Assembly (NCBI GenBank): GCA_025966215.1
Contig: JAOPVM010000038.1
Location: forward strand, 1-9,499
Direction: 5' to 3'
DNA: 9,499 nt
Source: Klenkia sp.
Lineage (GTDB): Bacteria > Actinomycetota > Actinomycetes > Mycobacteriales > Geodermatophilaceae
A model generated the notes under the pieces. It worked only from the letters and a program-made list of their open reading frames with translations, was not told the origin of the DNA and made no database searches. The translations under genes were made by a program, and so were the position numbers. Positions 5,511 through 9,499 of the stretch are shown piece after piece (the first letter of the stretch is position 1; each line of letters opens with the position of its first letter).

Positions 5511-8500
5511 TCAGGACCCGTCGGGCTGCATGCCGTAGAAGACGCGCTCGACCACCGACCGGGCGCGCCGGGTGGCCCGCCGGTAGTCGTCGACGAACTC
5601 ACCGGGGTCGACGTCGGCGCCGTACCCGCTCGCCCGGGCCACCCCGGACAGCTCGAGGCCGGGCCGGGGCAGCTGGTCACCGGGTCGGCCCCGCACGAGG
5701 AACACCGCGTTGCGGGCCCGGCTGGCCCGCTCCCAGGCCTCGCGCAGGGCGTCGACGTCCTCGGCGGACAGCAGGCCCTCGTCCCCCAGCGCCTGCAGGG
5801 CGTCGACCGTCGGGGTGACCTGCAGGCCCGGGTGGGTGCCGGCGTGCTGCAGCTGGAGCAGCTGCACGGTCCACTCCACGTCGGCCAGCCCGCCCCGGCC
5901 GAGCTTGGTGTGCGTCGCGGGGTCGGCGCCGCGGGGCAGTCGTTCGCTCTCCACCCGGGCCTTGATCCGGCGGATCTCGGCGACCTGCGCCTCGGTGAGC
6001 CCGTCGACCGGCCAGCGCAGCGGGTCGACCAGGTCGCAGAACTGCCGGCACAGCTCCTCGTCGCCGGCCACCGGCGCGGCGCGCAGCAGGGCCTGCACCT
6101 CCCACACCGACACCCAGCGGTCGTAGTACTCGCCGAAGGAGGACAGGCTGCGTGACATCGGGCCCTGCCGGCCCTCCGGCCGCAGGTTGGCGTCGACCTC
6201 GAAGGCCGGGTCCGGCGCGGGTTCCCCGAGCAGCCGACGCAGGGCGTGCGCGATGGCGTTGGCGGCCGCGGCGGCCTTGGCGTCCTCGGCGCCCGGGCGC
6301 ACCCGGTGCACGTAGAGCACGTCGGCGTCCGAGCCGTAGCTCATCTCCGCCCCCCCGAGCCGGCCCATGGCGATCACGGCCATGTCCACCGGCACGTCCG
6401 CGACCGTCACCTTGGCGTCGGCGGCCCAGCTGCGGACGGCGGCGTCCAGCCCGGCGCGCAGGGTGGCGACGGCGACGTCGCGCAGCGCCACCCCCACGGC
6501 GACGACGTCGAGCATGCCCAGCAGGTCGGCACAGGCGATCCGCAGCAGCTCGGTGCGCCGCAGCGCGCGCAGCACCTGCACGCCCTCGGCCGCGGTGCCG
6601 GCGCGGGCCACCGACTGGCGCCAGGCCGAGGCGAGCGCGTCGGCGCTGCGCGGGACCAGTTCCTCGTCCCGGGCCAGCAGCCGCAGCGCCTCCGGGGTGC
6701 GGGTCAGCAGCCCGGAGACGTACCGGCTGGAGCCCAGCAACCGGGCCAGCCGCTCGGCGACCTGGCCCTCGTCGCGCAGCAGCCGCAGGTACCACTGGTT
6801 GCCGCCGAGGGCCTCGGACACCTGCCGGTAGGCCAACAACCCGGCGTCGGGGTCGGCGCAGGAGGCCAGCGTCTGCAGCAGCACCGGCAGCAGGTAACGC
6901 TGCATGGACGCCGACCGGGACACCCCGCCGGTGAGCGCGGCCAGGTGGCGCAGCGCGCCGTCGGGGTCGGCGAACCCCAGGGCGCGCAGCCAGACGCCGG
7001 CGGCCTGCGGGCCCAGCGCGAACTGCTCGCCGGGCACCCGGGCCACCGCGGACAGCAGCGGGCGGTAGAAGAGCTTCTCGTGGATCCGGCGCACCTCGCG
7101 GGTGTGCAGGGCGAGCTCGGCGCGCAGCACCGCCACGGCGTCCCCGCGGTGGTCGGGCTTGTAGCCCATCGAGCGGGCCAGCCAGCGCAGCTGCACCTCG
7201 TCGGTGGGCAGCAGGTGGGTGCGGCGCAGCTTGGCCAGCTGCAGGCGGTGCTCGACGGTGCGCAGGAACCGGTAGGAGGCGATCAGCGTCGCGGTGTCGT
7301 CCCGGCCCACGTAGCCACCGGCCGACAGCGCCAGCAGCCCCGGGATCGTGCCACCGGTGCGCAGTGCGACGTCCACCCGCCCGTGCACCATCTGCAGCAG
7401 CTGGACGCTGAACTCCACGTCGCGCAGTCCGCCACGGCCCAGCTTGAGCTCCCGGCCGGCCTGGGCGGGCGGGATGAGGGACTCCACCCGGCGCCGCATG
7501 GCCTGGACGTCGGCGACGAACCCGGGTCGGTCCCCGGCGGTCCAGACCAGCGGCCACAGCGCGTCGACGTACTCCCGGCCCAGCGAGGGGTCCCCGGCGA
7601 CCGGCCGCATCTTCAGCAGCGCCTGGAACTCCCAGGTGCTGGCCCACTGCTCGTAGTAGGCGACGTGGTGGGCCAGGGTGCGCACCAGCTGCCCGGCCCT
7701 GCCCTCCGGGCGCAGTGCGGCATCGACCTCCCAGGCCGCCTCGTGGCAGACCCGCATGAGGGTGCTGCAGACCCGGGTGGCGGTCGCGATCGCACCGGCC
7801 TCGTCGGGCTCCGCACCCGGCGCCGGATGCGGTTCGGCCACGAAGACGACGTCGACGTCGCTGACGTAGTTGAGCTCCCGGCCCCCGGCCTTGCCCAGCG
7901 CGATCACCGAGATCCGACAGGGCGTGGCCACGGCGGTCTGGTCGGCCAGCGCCAGGGCGAGGCCGGCGGTGAGCACGGCCGCGGCCAGGTCGGCCAGCTC
8001 ACCGGCCACCTCCTCGGCGCTGACGCCGTCCCCGAGGTCGCGACCGGCGATCGAGAGCACCGCCCGGTAGTAGGCGCGCCGCAGGTCGCGGACCCGGGCC
8101 CCGTCGGCGTCCGGGGCCGGGGTGCCCAGCCCGACGCCCCACGGCGGGTCGTCGGGGTCGGCGCCGACGGCGAGCAGCATCTGCTGCTCCAGCGCGTACG
8201 GGGTCGGGCGGGCCAACCCGGGCTCGGTGTCCAGCACGACCCAGTCCTCGGGGAACGCGGCCAGGTGGTCGTCCAGCCCGGCGCTGGCGCCCAGGACGGC
8301 GAGCAGCCGCCCGCGCAGCAGCGCCGAACCGCGCAGCCGGGCCAGCAGCTGGGCGGCCAGCTCACCGGAGGGGTCCTCCCGGTCGAGGGCCTCCACCAGC
8401 CGGGACAGCGAGAGCAGCGCCAGGTCGGGGTCGCCGGCCCGGGCCAGCGCGGACACCACCGGCGCCGCCTCGGGGTCGGCGGGCTCGTTGCGCTCGAGGT

Positions 8501-8615
8501 CCCACAGGCCGAGGTCGGGGTCGGCGAGCAGCCGGGCTGCCCGGGCACCGTCCTCGAAGCCAAACCGGACCAGCCGGACGACGGCCCGACGGGGGACGTC
8601 GGTCGGCTCGCTCAC
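5511..8615 (-). CDS. glnE: Bifunctional glutamine synthetase adenylyltransferase/adenylyl-removing enzyme
   Basis: The 1034-residue cytosolic regulator transfers AMP to the loop tyrosine of GlnA when nitrogen is plentiful and removes it by phosphorolysis when nitrogen is scarce. It has two nucleotidyltransferase domains, each followed by a helical GlnD-type regulatory section. The N-terminal adenylyl-removase site has GKAGGRELNYVSDVD at 241-255, with metal ligands D253 and D255. The C-terminal adenylyltransferase site has GRLGGAEMSYGSDAD at 751-765, with D763 and D765. Parallel motifs KLGRGGLRDVEF (391-402) and KLGRGGLADVEW (904-915), and LRPEGR (301-306 and 811-816), reveal the internal duplication. 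Length is normal for actinobacteria and both DxD pairs are intact, so both activities are expected. The GTG start at 8615 follows the amidotransferase stop by 5 nt, implying co-transcription. The frame is open further upstream, but that part would overlap the amidotransferase gene and lacks GlnE similarity. There is no strong Shine-Dalgarno. Confidence 0.97.
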   Translation of the reverse strand: MSEPTDVPRRAVVRLVRFGFEDGARAARLLADPDLGLWDLERNEPADPEAAPVVSALARAGDPDLALLSLSRLVEALDREDPSGELAAQLLARLRGSALLRGRLLAVLGASAGLDDHLAAFPEDWVVLDTEPGLARPTPYALEQQMLLAVGADPDDPPWGVGLGTPAPDADGARVRDLRRAYYRAVLSIAGRDLGDGVSAEEVAGELADLAAAVLTAGLALALADQTAVATPCRISVIALGKAGGRELNYVSDVDVVFVAEPHPAPGAEPDEAGAIATATRVCSTLMRVCHEAAWEVDAALRPEGRAGQLVRTLAHHVAYYEQWASTWEFQALLKMRPVAGDPSLGREYVDALWPLVWTAGDRPGFVADVQAMRRRVESLIPPAQAGRELKLGRGGLRDVEFSVQLLQMVHGRVDVALRTGGTIPGLLALSAGGYVGRDDTATLIASYRFLRTVEHRLQLAKLRRTHLLPTDEVQLRWLARSMGYKPDHRGDAVAVLRAELALHTREVRRIHEKLFYRPLLSAVARVPGEQFALGPQAAGVWLRALGFADPDGALRHLAALTGGVSRSASMQRYLLPVLLQTLASCADPDAGLLAYRQVSEALGGNQWYLRLLRDEGQVAERLARLLGSSRYVSGLLTRTPEALRLLARDEELVPRSADALASAWRQSVARAGTAAEGVQVLRALRRTELLRIACADLLGMLDVVAVGVALRDVAVATLRAGLDAAVRSWAADAKVTVADVPVDMAVIAMGRLGGAEMSYGSDADVLYVHRVRPGAEDAKAAAAANAIAHALRRLLGEPAPDPAFEVDANLRPEGRQGPMSRSLSSFGEYYDRWVSVWEVQALLRAAPVAGDEELCRQFCDLVDPLRWPVDGLTEAQVAEIRRIKARVESERLPRGADPATHTKLGRGGLADVEWTVQLLQLQHAGTHPGLQVTPTVDALQALGDEGLLSAEDVDALREAWERASRARNAVFLVRGRPGDQLPRPGLELSGVARASGYGADVDPGEFVDDYRRATRRARSVVERVFYGMQPDGS

Positions 8616-8620
8616 CGCGC

Positions 8621-9355
8621 TCAGCCCGCGGGGGTGCTGGCGCGGGACTGGACGAGGGCGGCGAACCGGCCGGCGAACGGGGCCCAGACCTCCTCGAGGT
8701 CGGGGTGCACGTCGGCCGCGGCCAGGCACACCGTCTCGACGTCCCGACCGGTGGACGCCACCCCCACCGGGTCGCCGGTGGCCCAGGTGCGCACCATCTC
8801 CGGCGTCGTCTCGATGTGGAACTGCAGACCGTAGACGTGCCGGCCGACCCGGAAGGCCTGGTTCTCGTAGGCCGGGTTGCTGGCCAGCAGGGTGGCCCCG
8901 GCCGGCAGCCGGTCGATCTCGTCGTGGTGCCACTCGAGCACGTCGGGGCTCAGCGGCAGGCCGGTGAACACCGGGTCGACGTCGGCGGCGTCGCGCTTGG
9001 CGACCAGCGTGGCGCCGACCTCGGGACCCTCGACCCCGACCCGGGTGCTGCCGCCGCCGACCTGGGCCAGCAGCTGGGCACCCAGGCAGACCGCGAGCGT
9101 GGGGACGTCGTCGGCCAGCGCCTGGGCCAGCAGCGTGCGGATGCCCACCAGCTCGGGGCTGGTCGCAGCGTCGTCCAGCGAGGACTGTGGGCCGCCCAGC
9201 ACCAGCAGGCCGTCGTGCCCGGACAGGTCGACCGGCAGCTCGTCGCCGCGGTCGAGGTGCCGGGCGTCGAGCTCGAGCCCGGCATCGCTGAGCCACTGGC
9301 CCAGCCGCCCCGGCGGGTCGGTGTCGGACGGGACGACGACGAGCAGGCGGGTCAC
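8621..9355 (-). CDS. Class I (type 1) glutamine amidotransferase domain protein
   Basis: The 244-residue protein is a free-standing triad-type glutamine amidotransferase, GMP-synthase-glutaminase-like. The nucleophile elbow is LAVCLGAQLLA with C90, and the histidine and glutamate of the triad are H180 and E182 in GLQFHIE. Other typical pieces are the oxyanion strand LLVLGGPQSSLDD (50-62) and EWHHDE (141-146). Members hydrolyse gamma-glutamyl amides and pass on ammonia, or act as gamma-glutamyl hydrolases; no synthase domain is fused here. It lies 48 nt after a glutamine synthetase gene and 5 nt before glnE, so a role in glutamine or gamma-glutamyl metabolism is plausible but inferred. The GTG start has no Shine-Dalgarno; a -10-like TAGTCT exactly 7 nt upstream suggests a leaderless transcript. 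Fold and triad are clear, the substrate is unknown. Confidence 0.9.
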   Translation of the reverse strand: MTRLLVVVPSDTDPPGRLGQWLSDAGLELDARHLDRGDELPVDLSGHDGLLVLGGPQSSLDDAATSPELVGIRTLLAQALADDVPTLAVCLGAQLLAQVGGGSTRVGVEGPEVGATLVAKRDAADVDPVFTGLPLSPDVLEWHHDEIDRLPAGATLLASNPAYENQAFRVGRHVYGLQFHIETTPEMVRTWATGDPVGVASTGRDVETVCLAAADVHPDLEEVWAPFAGRFAALVQSRASTPAG

Positions 9356-9362
9356 GAGAGCG

Positions 9363-9368
9363 AGACTA
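9363..9368 (-). promoter_or_regulatory. TANNNT -10 element, probable leaderless promoter of the amidotransferase-glnE unit
   Basis: On the - strand TAGTCT ends 7 nt before GTG 9355, so transcription would begin at or next to the start codon. The stretch before the GTG (pyrimidine-rich TCGCTCTC) has no purine-rich ribosome site. Leaderless genes with TANNNT at this distance are common in actinobacteria. I see no clear -35 box. Confidence 0.45.
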
Positions 9369-9403
9369 GAAGAAGGACCCCGCTGCCCCCTGCACCGCGG
9401 CCG

Positions 9404-9499
9404 TCACAGACCGGGCAGGTAGCGCCGGAGCTCGAAGGGGGTGACGTTCTGCCGGTAGGAGTTGAACTCCTCCCACTTGTTGCGCAGGAAGAACTCGAA
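9404..9499 (-). CDS. glnA2: C-terminus of a second glutamine synthetase, probably GlnA2
   Basis: Only the last 31 codons and the TGA are in the window; the 5' part lies beyond the right edge. The peptide contains FFLRNKWEEFNSYRQ and ends VTPFELRRYLPGL, the tail typical of the actinobacterial glutamine synthetases that lack the GlnA1-type end. This tail differs clearly from that of the first synthetase (AMYYDI). In M. tuberculosis glnA2 lies directly upstream of glnE on the same strand, which matches this position apart from the amidotransferase in between. The glutamine synthetase call is strong; the glnA2 assignment rests on the tail and synteny. The catalytic part and adenylylation loop cannot be examined. 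Confidence 0.82.
   Translation of the reverse strand, partial: FEFFLRNKWEEFNSYRQNVTPFELRRYLPGL

Noticed and set aside
6246..8834. 862-codon plus-strand open frame opposite glnE
   Set aside because: Antisense shadow of glnE, rich in Gly/Gln/His/Arg without motifs.
8616..9296. Upstream extension of the glnE frame
   Set aside because: It runs out of phase through the amidotransferase gene, is Arg/Gly/Pro-rich and has no GlnE similarity.

Overview
The window is very GC-rich DNA with strong G/C bias at third codon positions, short intergenic gaps and GTG starts. The combination of a glnA1-type glutamine synthetase, an actinobacterial-length glnE (about 1030 residues) and the tail of a second glutamine synthetase points to an actinobacterium. 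The FliA-like promoter in front of a chemoreceptor gene suggests a motile lineage (Geodermatophilales-like would fit), but the genus cannot be read from the sequence.

Layout on the + strand: the 3' two thirds of glnA1 (1-996) with its adenylylation tyrosine, a perfect 17-bp hairpin, a soluble two-GAF methyl-accepting chemotaxis transducer (1137-2669) and a heme-oxygenase-like diiron protein (HDO, 'iron-containing redox enzyme', 2952-3974). A strong hairpin at 3982-4021 closes this side and serves both strands. Layout on the - strand, in transcription order from the right edge: the last 31 codons of a second glutamine synthetase (probably glnA2, 9404-9499), a class I glutamine amidotransferase (8621-9355), glnE (5511-8615), an LLM-class flavin monooxygenase (4320-5441) and a small CDGSH iron-sulfur protein (4027-4323). 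No gene-free stretch exceeds 300 bases; the longest is 2670-2951.

The core of the region is nitrogen assimilation. GlnA1 makes glutamine, GlnE adenylylates and deadenylylates it on the conserved tyrosine, and a second synthetase lies upstream of glnE. In Mycobacterium tuberculosis glnA1, glnE and glnA2 are direct neighbours. Here an amidotransferase sits between glnA2 and glnE, and four accessory genes (chemoreceptor, HDO, CDGSH, flavin monooxygenase) sit between glnA1 and glnE.

The most interesting part is 2952-5441. The HDO protein carries a full seven-residue metal-ligand pattern whose spacing equals, as I remember it, that of the N-oxygenase SznF. It converges on a two-gene unit in which the CDGSH protein overlaps the flavin monooxygenase by four bases. 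Together they look like an uncharacterised set of oxidative enzymes with a possible electron-transfer partner. The functional link is inference.
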